From positions 1-64,000 of the forward strand of contig JAHDHL010000011.1 of assembly GCA_020631355.1 (NCBI GenBank): a stretch of DNA of 64,000 nucleotides. The letters are read 5' to 3'. Numbering within the stretch: the first letter of the stretch is position 1; each line of letters begins with the position of its first letter. The notes below the pieces were generated by a model. It worked only from the letters and a program-made list of their open reading frames with translations. It had not been told where the DNA came from and searched no databases. Source of the DNA: Saprospiraceae bacterium. GTDB lineage: Bacteria > Bacteroidota > Bacteroidia > Chitinophagales > Saprospiraceae. Below are positions 25,812-35,000 of the stretch, in pieces. The position numbers and the translations under genes are program-made.

Positions 25812-26759
25812 ATGAAACCTTTATTTGTATTTATCATAAGCCTTATTGGTATTCAACTGGCATTCGCACAGACAGATGACGATGTGGAACTCAACCAGAT
25901 TACACTGTCTGTTGTCCTACCCGATAATTCGGAAAGGATGTCCCAAAGGATTATATCCAAGATGGAATCCAAAATCCAACATATCGTATCCAGATACGGT
26001 ATTTCCGGTGTAGGGTATTCCAATGAATTCGTCATCTATCCCAAATTGGAAATCTATGATGAATCGGTAGTTGAAACGGGGATGAAGAACATTTGGGTCG
26101 TGGAGATGGAGTTCAACCTATTCATTCAGCAATTGAGCAATAGGAAAGTCTATGCTTCCTATTCCAAAACCATCAAAGGAAGTGGTTATACCAAGGATAA
26201 GGCCATTACGAATGGCATTTCCAAAATCAATTCCAATCATGATGACCTGGAAGAATTCATAAATCTGGGCAAATCCAAGATTCTCGATTATTACAATAAT
26301 AATTGTAGCCAGATTGTATCCGAAACGGATGCCTTGGTGAGGATGCAACAATATGATAAGGCCCTGGCCATTCTTTCATCCATTCCAAAGGAAGCTGCCG
26401 AGTGTTATGCTGATGTGCAGGATAAGACCATTGAGGCCTATAATGCTTATCAGAGTCATACCTGTAAGAAGAATGTCCAGAAAGCCAAGGCTCAGATAGC
26501 TGGTGATAATTATAATGGTGCGCTTTGCACGTTATCATATATCGACCCTAATTCCGATTGTGCCTCAGAAACGGAGAGCCTCATTCGTGTGGTAGCGCAG
26601 AAAGTAGAGGAGAAAGAAAGGAAAGAATGGAATCTCATGCTAAAAAAATACGAGGATAGACAAAATTTCATGCGATACAGAATGGAAGTGATCAAGGAGA
26701 TATCCAAGGCATATTACAGATCCCGACCAGCAACAGTGATTTATAAAAGTTTATTCTGA
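25812..26759 (+). CDS. Secreted hypothetical protein of the CsgG-like operon
   Basis: The 315-residue protein has a signal peptide ending AFAQ. Residues 25-160 are a mixed alpha/beta domain with NEFVIYPKLEIYDESVVETG. The remaining part is helical and Cys-containing, with repeated units (MQQYDKALAILSSIPKEAAEC and IAGDNYNGALCTLSYIDPNSDC) like TPRs. A charged coiled coil follows at about 265-300. It starts 8 bp after the DUF6175-like gene and closes the operon. I infer that it works with the three upstream envelope proteins. Confidence 0.65.
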   Translation: MKPLFVFIISLIGIQLAFAQTDDDVELNQITLSVVLPDNSERMSQRIISKMESKIQHIVSRYGISGVGYSNEFVIYPKLEIYDESVVETGMKNIWVVEMEFNLFIQQLSNRKVYASYSKTIKGSGYTKDKAITNGISKINSNHDDLEEFINLGKSKILDYYNNNCSQIVSETDALVRMQQYDKALAILSSIPKEAAECYADVQDKTIEAYNAYQSHTCKKNVQKAKAQIAGDNYNGALCTLSYIDPNSDCASETESLIRVVAQKVEEKERKEWNLMLKKYEDRQNFMRYRMEVIKEISKAYYRSRPATVIYKSLF

Positions 26760-27128
26760 TTTTTTATGTGCAAAGGGACCCTGCCATTCTTATATAGTCA
26801 ACTGGAACTATGTTTGGACAAACTACTCACACCGAACGAATGGTCGGGCACCCTTGTAAACTACACTCATTCTGACTGTCTTGGAATACTCATTATTTTG
26901 AGGGTAATGATATAAATTATAGATACGTTCTATCACACTTATGATTTCATCTGTGGAGATGGATGATTTTATAAAAAGACTGTGTTGGTACGGTATTCCA
27001 ACAGTTCAAATAAATAACTCGAAAGTGGTGGCACCAGTGGTGTTGCCACTTTCCTTTTATACATATTTCTATTTTGATTTGAACTTCACTATTTTCGCAA
27101 TCATATTATAGAAAGAAATCAACCAGAT
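26760..27128. other. Intergenic region with terminator, no clear gene
   Basis: This 369-bp gap ends with a strong terminator hairpin at 27021-27058. An ORF at 26766-26915 (49 codons, ATG start) has no recognisable domain or supporting signal. I see nothing else. Confidence 0.5.
27021..27058 (+). terminator. Rho-independent terminator
   Basis: GAAAGTGGTGGCAC pairs with GTGTTGCCACTTTC and is followed by CTTTT. It probably ends a transcript from the CsgG-like operon or a small untranslated RNA. Confidence 0.7.
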
Positions 27129-28403
27129 ATGCCTGACCAAACATGGAAAGTACAGTCCAATTCCGAAATAGGACAATTATTGAAAGTAATCATTCATAGA
27201 CCAGACCAAGGTATCGGTAGGGTAAGTCCCCGACAAGCAGAGGATTTGCTATTTGACGATATTGTCCATCTTCCCAAGATGCAGGAGGAACACGATGTCT
27301 TTACGAATGTATTGAAATCATTCCTTGGTGAGAATAATGTACTGGAAGTAGGTCAACTATTGTTGGAAGCATTGGAGAATGCGCCCGAAAAGAAAAAAGA
27401 ACTGCTTTCTAATATCAAGCATTATGAGGAATTGCCGAAAAAGGACTTGGATCTTTTGGGCGCTTTGAACAGTCAGCAGTTGGCGGATGTACTCATCACG
27501 GGTTATTGCGAGAGTGAGGATGTCATCCTATTCGATCCCATCCCCAATTTTATCTTCACTCGTGATATTGCCGTTACCGTGAATGACCATGTCATCATCA
27601 CCAAGGCTGCCAAGGACGCCCGTTACAGGGAGAATCTCCTGACTCGTTTTGTGTTCTGGGCGCATCCCTATTTCGAACAAATGCATGCAGAAGGTAAGGT
27701 CATCAATTTGAATGATATTGATGCATTCCCACCATCCAGACTGGGTGAGCAGGTTTCTATCGAGGGGGGTGATGTCATGATGGTACACGAGGACTATCTG
27801 CTGATTGGATGTAGTGAAAGAACCACTGACCATGCCATCGATCTCATCAAGGAAGTCTTGTTTTCCAAGGGTGTGGTGAAGAATGTGGTACAAATCAATA
27901 TACCATCAGCTCGTTCTTGGATGCATATTGATACCTTATTCACACAAGTGAATGTGAATCATATCGTGGCTTACAAACCATTCGTCGTGGATGGCAAGGG
28001 AGTGAATGTAGTCGTTCATCGCCTTGACGGTTCCGCTAAGATTTATCCCTCCGTTAAGGATTTTTATGTGAATGAATTGAATTCTAACATGGAATTCATC
28101 CTAAGTGGAGGAGGGGAGTCACCTTACCAAGAAAGGGAGCAATGGACGGATGGTTGTAATCTGGTAGCACTGAAGCCTGGAGTGGCAGTCACATATGACC
28201 GCAACCCTAAGACCGAGGAAGCATTCAAGGCGGCAGGATATCAGACGATTCATGCGACTGATTTCCTGGAGCAGGTATCCGCAGGTAAATTGGACCCCAA
28301 GAATGTAGAGAATACCATCATTAACATACCATCCGGTGAACTCTCCCGTGCAAGGGGTGGTTCCCACTGTATGACTTGTCCTGTACAAAGGATATTGATA
28401 TGA
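27129..28403 (+). CDS. arcA: Arginine deiminase
   Basis: The 424-residue cytoplasmic enzyme hydrolyses arginine to citrulline and ammonium. Guanidino-modifying motifs are present: FTRD, EGGDVMMV, SWMHIDTLFT with catalytic His266, and the C-terminal GGSHCMTCP with the nucleophile Cys414. The length matches bacterial arginine deiminases (about 400-420 residues). No ornithine carbamoyltransferase, carbamate kinase or arginine/ornithine antiporter is adjacent, so the usual arc operon is absent here. The stop codon overlaps the start of the thioesterase gene (ATGA, 28400-28403), so the two are translationally coupled. Confidence 0.92.
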   Translation: MPDQTWKVQSNSEIGQLLKVIIHRPDQGIGRVSPRQAEDLLFDDIVHLPKMQEEHDVFTNVLKSFLGENNVLEVGQLLLEALENAPEKKKELLSNIKHYEELPKKDLDLLGALNSQQLADVLITGYCESEDVILFDPIPNFIFTRDIAVTVNDHVIITKAAKDARYRENLLTRFVFWAHPYFEQMHAEGKVINLNDIDAFPPSRLGEQVSIEGGDVMMVHEDYLLIGCSERTTDHAIDLIKEVLFSKGVVKNVVQINIPSARSWMHIDTLFTQVNVNHIVAYKPFVVDGKGVNVVVHRLDGSAKIYPSVKDFYVNELNSNMEFILSGGGESPYQEREQWTDGCNLVALKPGVAVTYDRNPKTEEAFKAAGYQTIHATDFLEQVSAGKLDPKNVENTIINIPSGELSRARGGSHCMTCPVQRILI

Positions 28404-28822
28404 TACAACACGAGACTCGTTTGAGGGTCAGATATGCGGAGACAGACCAGATGGGCTACTGTTATTATGGGAATTATGCCCAATATTTTGAGGTTGCACG
28501 TGCAGAAATGATTCGTTCATTGGGATTCACATACAAGGATATGGAAGCCAAGCATGATACATTGATGCCGGTGATGTCCTTGAACATAAGGTATGTCCGC
28601 CCTGCTTTGTATGATGAGGAATTAAGATTAATGACAACCCTAAGAAAGTTACCATCCAAAACGGTAACTTTCTATACGGAGGTATACAATGAGAAAAGCG
28701 AATTGGTATGTGGTGGTTCGGTAAAATTGGGGTTCATTACCTCAGCCAAGGGAGAGGGAATCGAAGCACCGGAAGTATTGTTGGAAAAATTGAGACCACA
28801 TTTTGAGGATACCGAAAGCTAA
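28400..28822 (+). CDS. Acyl-CoA thioesterase, hot-dog fold
   Basis: The 140-residue protein starts at the ATG at 28400, sharing 4 bases with the arginine deiminase stop; an upstream in-frame start at 28376 lies inside that gene. The 4HBT motif RYAETDQMGYCYYGNYAQYFEVAR carries the conserved Asp in the active-site turn. This is the YbgC/FadM-like class that hydrolyses acyl-CoA thioesters in the cytoplasm. Its 3' end overlaps the next gene by 20 bases. The functional link with arginine deiminase is not obvious; the coupling is seen in sequence. Confidence 0.88.
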   Translation: MIQHETRLRVRYAETDQMGYCYYGNYAQYFEVARAEMIRSLGFTYKDMEAKHDTLMPVMSLNIRYVRPALYDEELRLMTTLRKLPSKTVTFYTEVYNEKSELVCGGSVKLGFITSAKGEGIEAPEVLLEKLRPHFEDTES

Positions 28823-29768
28823 GGAAGTCAGTAAATTTGTCAAGGAACATCCTACGACCATCGGATTGATTGATTGGTCCAAGAGACGGTCCTTTCCCGG
28901 GTTCTTCCATGTACCCTTGTATGATATATTCGTATTCTTATATCACGAATCAAGGAGGAATGATATACAGGTAAGGGCGAATTCCATTGCATTCAGTTTC
29001 ATGTTGGCACTGTTTCCGGCTACCATCGTACTTCTTTCACTTTTGCCTTACCTCCCACTCAAGGATTTTGTGGACCAATTGGAATACAATGTTGCGGAAA
29101 TCGTTCCCAATAATGTATTGCAGGTGGTAATGACATTCGTTAGGGACATTACCGAAAATACCCGTGAGGGATTGCTATCCTTGGGTTTTGTATTGGCCCT
29201 TTTCTTTGCATCCAATGGAATGATGGCATTATTACAAGGATTCGAGAAGAATTACCAAAAACAGACCTTCCTGTCAAGGGGATTCTTTTCACAGCGACTG
29301 GTGGCACTACAATTGGTTTTCCTACTCAGTACCACATTGATTGCCTCTGTTTCCCTCATCATAGGCGGAAATTTCCTGATTGACTACCTTGCTGATTATA
29401 TCAAGGCGGATGCTTTTACCAAAGCCAGTTTCTTCTTCATCCGTTGGATAGCTATCCTATTCCTTTATTACGGTAGTATCTCAATCATTTACAGATTCGG
29501 ACCGGCTATGAAAGAAAAATTCAGGTATTTTTCTCCGGGTACTACATTGGCAGCCTTACTTTGTATCCTTTCCTCTTGGCTCTTTTCCCTGTATGTGAAT
29601 AGTTTCGGTACCTACAACCAACTATACGGTTCATTGGGAGTATTGATTGCCTTTATGCTTTGGTTGAAAATCAATGCTTTCATACTTATTGCCGGATTCG
29701 AATTGAATGCAGCCATTGCTATCAATAGGGACATCAAACGTTCCTTGGATGAGGAAGACGAGTGTTAA
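28803..29768 (+). CDS. YihY/BrkB-family inner-membrane protein
   Basis: The 321-residue protein starts with TTG at 28803, inside the thioesterase gene; the next in-frame ATG falls within the first membrane helix, so TTG is preferred. Six hydrophobic segments are visible (for example SIAFSFMLALFPATIVLLSLLP, FLLSTTLIASVSLIIGGNFL, and LIAFMLWLKINAFILIAGFELNAAI). The conserved F-x-x-x-L-F-P and GFELNA elements match YihY/BrkB proteins, once misannotated as RNase BN. The biochemical role of the family is not well settled; a transport or envelope function is likely. Confidence 0.85.
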   Translation: MRIPKAKEVSKFVKEHPTTIGLIDWSKRRSFPGFFHVPLYDIFVFLYHESRRNDIQVRANSIAFSFMLALFPATIVLLSLLPYLPLKDFVDQLEYNVAEIVPNNVLQVVMTFVRDITENTREGLLSLGFVLALFFASNGMMALLQGFEKNYQKQTFLSRGFFSQRLVALQLVFLLSTTLIASVSLIIGGNFLIDYLADYIKADAFTKASFFFIRWIAILFLYYGSISIIYRFGPAMKEKFRYFSPGTTLAALLCILSSWLFSLYVNSFGTYNQLYGSLGVLIAFMLWLKINAFILIAGFELNAAIAINRDIKRSLDEEDEC

Positions 29769-29905
29769 ACTGACTAATTTGTAGTCTATCTTACCTTTGT
29801 GTCTTATTCCATTTCTAAGCTTGTAATCATACTGTTAGTTTCCTTATCTTGTAGAAGCAATTAACGAATGCCGACTATTATTAGGAAATAATAACCACTA
29901 TCCAT

Positions 29906-30571
29906 ATGCGGGATGCTATTCTGATTTGTTGCTTATGTTTGCTACTGATGCCAATGACTAGAGGTAATGTAAGTGAATCATCCGATTTACAAAATGTCCA
30001 TTCTTACGAATTACCCATAGAACTTATAGATTTCAATGTTGCTTCTGATGGTGATGATATCAGACTCACCTGGTCCAGTGCCTCTGAATTGAATAACAAG
30101 GGCTTCGAAATACTAAGGAGTCGTAATCCTAACTCCGGATTTGAAGTCATAGATTTCATTGATGGTCTGGGTTCCAGTTCGGAAAACCATACCTATGAAT
30201 ATGTGGATATGGATTTGGAAACAGGAATTGAATTCCATTATCGCCTAAAGCAAGTGGATTTTGATGCCACATATACCTATACTGCGATTAAATCCATCAA
30301 GGTTCCGGTGAGTAAGGCAGCCTCTTTTGGTGTCTTTCCTAATCCTGCCAATGAACTCATCCAGATTACACTGGAAAATGGAGGAGGAAAGGGTGGTGCT
30401 AGAATGGCCCTAATGGATGGCACAGGGAAATCAGTGTTGAGAAAGAAATTCAACCCTGAGGAAAAATCCGTCATTTCCTTGGATGTTAGTCAACTGGATA
30501 ATGGCATATACTTCCTAAGAATTGAATTAGGACAGGAAGTTCATGTAGAAGAAATAATGATCCTAAGATAA
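29906..30571 (+). CDS. Passenger-less T9SS anchor module
   Basis: The 221-residue protein has a signal peptide (about 1-20). The linker module, LPIELIDFNVASDGDDIRLTW through YRLKQVDFDATYTYTAI, matches that in the gene at 9407. The T9SS sorting domain has VFPNPANELIQITL and ends in IMILR. Between the signal peptide and the module are only about 15 residues, so there is no passenger domain. Such proteins could be remnants of larger cargo, or minimal surface proteins in which the FN3-like module is the functional part. A terminator follows. Confidence 0.8.
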   Translation: MRDAILICCLCLLLMPMTRGNVSESSDLQNVHSYELPIELIDFNVASDGDDIRLTWSSASELNNKGFEILRSRNPNSGFEVIDFIDGLGSSSENHTYEYVDMDLETGIEFHYRLKQVDFDATYTYTAIKSIKVPVSKAASFGVFPNPANELIQITLENGGGKGGARMALMDGTGKSVLRKKFNPEEKSVISLDVSQLDNGIYFLRIELGQEVHVEEIMILR

Positions 30572-30600
30572 GCGTGATCCATGGAACATCCTTTATCTTT

Positions 30601-30635
30601 AAGGCGAATGCAAAACACTGTATTCGCCTTATTTT
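30601..30635 (+). terminator. Terminator hairpin just upstream of the dioxygenase gene
   Basis: AAGGCGAATGCA (30601-30612) pairs with TGTATTCGCCTT (30619-30630), followed by ATTTTA. The next gene starts at 30636, so its transcript must arise from read-through or from a promoter overlapping this hairpin. Confidence 0.65.
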
Positions 30636-31730
30636 ATGGTGAACAGAAACTACATCCTATCTACTTATGGAATCTCCGAGGAATTCGGATTCCTTTCTAC
30701 TGATATTATTGATGAATTACCATTAGCCTACAAGGAATGGGAGGAAATGGTTCGGAATCTTCCTACATTATTACGACAAAATAAATGGAGGGAGGCAGCT
30801 GATACCATGCCCGTACTACAAGCGGACTTTGGTCCTAAGTCAGAATGGAAACGGGCACAATTGATACTGTCATATATGGGGCATGCTTATGTATTCTCTG
30901 GGAATAGCCCTGTTGATTATCTTCCACCATCCATCGCGAAACCTTGGGTAGAGGTAGCTAACCATTTGGGGTTGCCACCCGTAATCACGCATTCTTCCGG
31001 AGTATTGAATAATTGGAAACTAAAGGATATCGAAGCACCTTTTTCTGCGGAAAATCTTGAGGTCAGAATCAGGTTTGATGATTCTGAGGATGAGAATTGG
31101 TTTTTTATGCTTACCGCAATGATTGAAAAGGAGGGAGCCAAGGGAATCAGTGCATGCGTGGATGCAATACTGGCGGTAGAAAAGGATAATGACCAAGAAG
31201 CGGATTTTGCATTGTCAGAGTTGGATAAAACCCTACGGCAGATGACGCATACATTAAGCAGAATGAAAGAGCATTGCGATCCTTATCGTTTTTTCCATGA
31301 ATTAAGACCCTTTCTTTCATCATTCGAGAAAATTGAATATCGGGGTATCATCGAGGAACCAGTCCGTTCCTATCATGGTGGAAGTGCAGCACAGAGTACC
31401 TTGATACAATTGTTTGATGCTACATTGGGTATCAGACACCAAGGAACTTATCTGCAAGAAATGAGAAAGTATATGCCACCACAACATGCCAACTTCCTTA
31501 GATTCATCCAGATGAAATCCAAAGTGAAAAACTATTGTGGCATGCATCGCGGATTACATGGCATCTATGACCAATGTGTCAGTTCACTACGAGAATTCCG
31601 AAATGAGCATTTGAAGATTGCAGCAGAATATATCATGGGACAAAAACCAAAAGAACAAGAACATATCAAGGGAACCGGCGGAACCAACCCAATGATTTTC
31701 CTTAAGGAATTAAGGGATGATACAGAATAA
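30636..31730 (+). CDS. Indoleamine 2,3-dioxygenase family haem enzyme
   Basis: The 364-residue cytoplasmic protein has the hallmarks of the eukaryote-like IDO family rather than bacterial tryptophan dioxygenase: GGSAAQSTLIQLFDATLGI, MRKYMPPQHANFLRF, FRNEHLKIAAEYI (proximal haem-ligand His) and GTGGTNPMIFLKELRDDT. Known members oxidise L-tryptophan to N-formylkynurenine; some bacterial homologs have other or weak activities. No kynurenine-pathway gene is adjacent. It starts directly after a terminator hairpin and is followed by another. Bacterial IDO homologs are scattered, which suggests transfer, but nothing in the base composition here marks it as foreign. Confidence 0.88.
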   Translation: MVNRNYILSTYGISEEFGFLSTDIIDELPLAYKEWEEMVRNLPTLLRQNKWREAADTMPVLQADFGPKSEWKRAQLILSYMGHAYVFSGNSPVDYLPPSIAKPWVEVANHLGLPPVITHSSGVLNNWKLKDIEAPFSAENLEVRIRFDDSEDENWFFMLTAMIEKEGAKGISACVDAILAVEKDNDQEADFALSELDKTLRQMTHTLSRMKEHCDPYRFFHELRPFLSSFEKIEYRGIIEEPVRSYHGGSAAQSTLIQLFDATLGIRHQGTYLQEMRKYMPPQHANFLRFIQMKSKVKNYCGMHRGLHGIYDQCVSSLREFRNEHLKIAAEYIMGQKPKEQEHIKGTGGTNPMIFLKELRDDTE

Positions 31731-31733
31731 AAA

Positions 31734-31770
31734 AAGCAGTTCAATGAAACTCATTGAACTGCTTTTTTTA
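31734..31770 (+). terminator. Bidirectional terminator
   Basis: GCAGTTCAATGA pairs with TCATTGAACTGC across a 3-base loop, with A-run before and T-run after. It ends the IDO gene and probably the minus-strand gene that stops at 31796. Confidence 0.85.
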
Positions 31771-31795
31771 TTAGAAAATCCTAATCTGAAATGAA

Positions 31796-33343
31796 TTAGA
31801 AATTCAGTTTTTCAATCCTCAAATCCATTTTCTTTGCCTTTCTGAAATACTCCGCAAAGAGTACGTGGCCATTCTTTGCCGGGTAAACCCTGATATTGGT
31901 TGCATCTGTTTTCAGGCTGATATCGTCTTGGTTAAACTCTCCATCCGCATTGCTGATGGTTCCGAAAACAAATCCGTTCTTTTCTCCCTTGACCCTTTTG
32001 AAGTCAGTGTATCCTACGATAAAGTAAGAACCATCCTTGGCTTCTTGTGTGAAGTCATAATCGAAAGCTCCATACAAATCCAAGTAAGTCGCCAAAAGGT
32101 GAGGACTGGCCATACTCGCACCTTGTGGGAGTTGGAAATTGGATTTACCCTTATCGAACACATGTACGTCTTCCAAGTTAAAATCGGATGAGAATTCAAA
32201 GATAAGCATGTCCTCAATGACCATTTTGGATAAACTGGCATTGCCACCCAAAGCTGCTGCTGCGATACCAACACCACTGGCCGCTTTTTTGTAGGACTCA
32301 CCTATACCGTAAATTTTTCCATCTTCCATCTGGACAAATCTATGGAAATAGACATGACCCAAACCCTTGATTCTATCCTTACTGTTCGTTTCGACGAACT
32401 TGCCCATTTCACTCCACTTCACATATTTCTCATCATTAAGATTCCCCTCCTTATCCACTTTTAGGGCTACCATTCCGGTACTTTTGGCCTTGAGAACCTT
32501 TTCGTCCTTGCCAAAATAGGTTCCAATCAGAACAAATCCCTCATCTGTTTGGTAACCACTCATGATTTGCAATTTGTACTTGTTATTGGTAAGGGATTTT
32601 TCGAATAATTTCTTTCCGGTAGCCAGGTCATGACCCATAATGAAGAAATCCATGTCCCTCGAAATCGCATTCTTTTTCTTAATCAATGAACTGATGAGCA
32701 TCTCATCATTATAGGTAACAAAAGAAGCCATTTTGAACCCTTTTTCTTCTATGTTGGAACCTTTCTTCCAGTTCTTTGCTCCTTTGGTGTCGGCAAAGAA
32801 ACGGATGCTGTACCCGTTGCCTTTTCCCTTGGTTGCAATGTAGTCCACGAAACCCTTACCCTCAATGGCTCTGACATCGTTCTTAAGAATGTCATCTTCA
32901 TTGAAACTAGGGCCGAGTAACAAACTTGCTTCCATTTTCGTCAATTCCTGTGACTTACTGGTGATGAGTTCACCGTTAGGGTCATACATCTTATATTTTA
33001 CGATTCTTTCCTTGGAATCATAAAATTTCAGCATAATGGCATTTCCATTATAAGACCCCTCCAGCAGATAGAGATACTTGGTATCGTTGATTTTTTTGGT
33101 AGCTATACTTTCCAGGTTCTGGTCCAGAATCTGGAGTTTATAACTATTGGTTTTCCTGTCCACCTTGTCCACTTTGTAGAATAGGTAATAACCATTGACT
33201 TGCTTGTCCTTGATGATGGGGCCCATATTCCTAAGCTTGACCCTCATCACATCATTGAATGAGGTTTTCTGCGCATCGAGACTAATACTAGAGCACAAGA
33301 TTGAAATGAATAGGAATGTAAAGATTTTGAGTGTAGATTTCAT
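31796..33343 (-). CDS. Secreted hypothetical protein
   Basis: The 515-residue protein has a signal peptide (ending ISLDAQ). The rest is beta-rich with recurring units in which aromatic and glycine positions alternate (GYYLFYKVDKVDRKTNSYKL, GFVLIGTYFGKDEKVLKAK, GSYFIVGYTDFKRV), consistent with a propeller-like fold. No T9SS tail and no catalytic motif is visible. It may match an uncharacterised Bacteroidota family (DUF6770-like, from memory). It lies 36 bp after the M48 metalloprotease on the same strand, so they are likely one transcript. Confidence 0.72.
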   Translation of the reverse strand: MKSTLKIFTFLFISILCSSISLDAQKTSFNDVMRVKLRNMGPIIKDKQVNGYYLFYKVDKVDRKTNSYKLQILDQNLESIATKKINDTKYLYLLEGSYNGNAIMLKFYDSKERIVKYKMYDPNGELITSKSQELTKMEASLLLGPSFNEDDILKNDVRAIEGKGFVDYIATKGKGNGYSIRFFADTKGAKNWKKGSNIEEKGFKMASFVTYNDEMLISSLIKKKNAISRDMDFFIMGHDLATGKKLFEKSLTNNKYKLQIMSGYQTDEGFVLIGTYFGKDEKVLKAKSTGMVALKVDKEGNLNDEKYVKWSEMGKFVETNSKDRIKGLGHVYFHRFVQMEDGKIYGIGESYKKAASGVGIAAAALGGNASLSKMVIEDMLIFEFSSDFNLEDVHVFDKGKSNFQLPQGASMASPHLLATYLDLYGAFDYDFTQEAKDGSYFIVGYTDFKRVKGEKNGFVFGTISNADGEFNQDDISLKTDATNIRVYPAKNGHVLFAEYFRKAKKMDLRIEKLNF

Positions 33344-33379
33344 TGTTGAATTTTTAATAATGAATAGGGAATATTTTTG

Positions 33380-34843
33380 TTAATCTATCTGTAGGGTTTG
33401 AATGATATCATTGTATTGGCCATCTGAGCCAAATTGTTTCTGGTACATGTCCTTGTAGGATTCCAAAGATGATTCCTGTTTGGCTAGATATGAAGATAAT
33501 AAGGCATGGAATAGGAAATCCTCGTGCTCCAGTCTTGTCGGAGTTGCATGTTCTTGGTGATAATGATAGCCCAATAGTGCGAGTTCCCTGAATCTTAGGT
33601 TCTGAAGAAAATTGAGCAGTAAATCATATTGGGCCTCATTTCTGGAATGGGGCTTTTCGACATGTTTTGCAAATTCGTGTTTTTTTTGTGCATGGCATAG
33701 ATAAACCAGATTCTGGCCAATCATCCGAATCAGATATTCATTATCCGAATCATGCTGTAAGAGTTGCATGGCATAATACAGGGAACGGCCATAGAATCCG
33801 AAATCAAAACTACTTTGTACAATTTCATAATCGGCTTGTTTCACGAATTCCAAGAAGGTTTCATTCCCCTTGATAGGAATACTTTCCTTACCTGAAAGTC
33901 CCGTCATCAACCGCATTCTTTCATCACAATCAGGATGTGTCTTTAGCGAATCCGAATTCCATTCGCCATCATTTCTGGCCTCAAGATTCTTTTGGTACAA
34001 CATTCCTTCCTCTTTGTCCAACCATCTATCCCTGAATGTGTAATTCTCGAAAGTGAATAATGTCCGGATGTGAATATCCATTTCGTATTTCTCATGGTCA
34101 ATCTCATCGAGGATTTCCAATGCCCGTACCGCCTGACTCACATCATAACGGGTATGTTTCATGAATTCGTAACCTAGGGAATCAGCTTCTTCCTCATGCA
34201 ATCGACCATGCCTGCGATCATCATAAATGTAATCCTTGAGTAATTGGGAGGCCTTGTCATATTGACCGTATTCTTCTTTTTTAATCCTATTGAGTTGTTC
34301 TTGCAATTCCTCGGAGTGAAGGTATTCCACACGTTCATGCATATCGTGTTCCACATGATCCATATAATAATGTGCAATTTCATGGCACACAATGAATGCT
34401 ACCTGGTCTTCGTTTTCAAGTCTTCTGAGTAATCCCAAATTGAATATGAGTGTTCCCTCACCATAACATGTCGCATTCGGCCAAAAATATCTACTCACGA
34501 ACAGTCGCATTTCCAAATCCTGCAATGATGGGTTCTTCCGAACGACTTCATCCAGTATATCCTGGAAGAATAGATTGATATCCTCATCAAAAATCAAATG
34601 TCCATTTTCGATGTAATGAGTCAGTCGATTATTCCGTCGATTATAGAAGTTTTCCTTATCGGTTTTTTTGTCCTTATCCGATGTACTGATATTCTTGATG
34701 AATGATTGTAACCTGTTCTCATACTGATCCAACAATTGGGATTCATCCTTTGAAACAGTGTTTAATGGTTGGTAATTGTTTTGTGAAAAAGTGGAATGGA
34801 AAAATAGTAATAGAAGTAGGGGAATGGTGTTTTTGAGATACAT
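33380..34843 (-). CDS. Secreted M48-family metalloprotease
   Basis: The 487-residue protein has a signal peptide (ending STFSQ). The zinc motif HEIAH (His154, Glu155, His158) is followed by the third-ligand motif EEEADSLGYEFM, as in M48 peptidases such as Oma1/BepA. No transmembrane helices follow, so it should be periplasmic or outer-membrane associated. The C-terminal half is helical and perhaps TPR-like, as in BepA, which handles outer-membrane assembly and damaged proteins. It probably serves envelope quality control. The next gene, a secreted hypothetical, follows after 36 bp. Confidence 0.85.
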   Translation of the reverse strand: MYLKNTIPLLLLLFFHSTFSQNNYQPLNTVSKDESQLLDQYENRLQSFIKNISTSDKDKKTDKENFYNRRNNRLTHYIENGHLIFDEDINLFFQDILDEVVRKNPSLQDLEMRLFVSRYFWPNATCYGEGTLIFNLGLLRRLENEDQVAFIVCHEIAHYYMDHVEHDMHERVEYLHSEELQEQLNRIKKEEYGQYDKASQLLKDYIYDDRRHGRLHEEEADSLGYEFMKHTRYDVSQAVRALEILDEIDHEKYEMDIHIRTLFTFENYTFRDRWLDKEEGMLYQKNLEARNDGEWNSDSLKTHPDCDERMRLMTGLSGKESIPIKGNETFLEFVKQADYEIVQSSFDFGFYGRSLYYAMQLLQHDSDNEYLIRMIGQNLVYLCHAQKKHEFAKHVEKPHSRNEAQYDLLLNFLQNLRFRELALLGYHYHQEHATPTRLEHEDFLFHALLSSYLAKQESSLESYKDMYQKQFGSDGQYNDIIQTLQID

Positions 34844-35000
34844 GAGATAGTTGTTTTCTGCAAAACAAATATAATGTGTTTTCTTAATGATTGCATAAAA
34901 TGTAATTCAATAAAGAAAAAATTCAAGTCATATTAATGCAGTTCATATATAGGGAATATATAATTTAGCGTCTTTTAATGCCAAATCAAAAATATTAACC

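Noticed and set aside
26766-26915. Possible 49-codon ORF after the CsgG-like operon
   Set aside because: ATG start but no ribosome-binding signal, no domain, mixed composition; it looks like non-coding sequence before a terminator.
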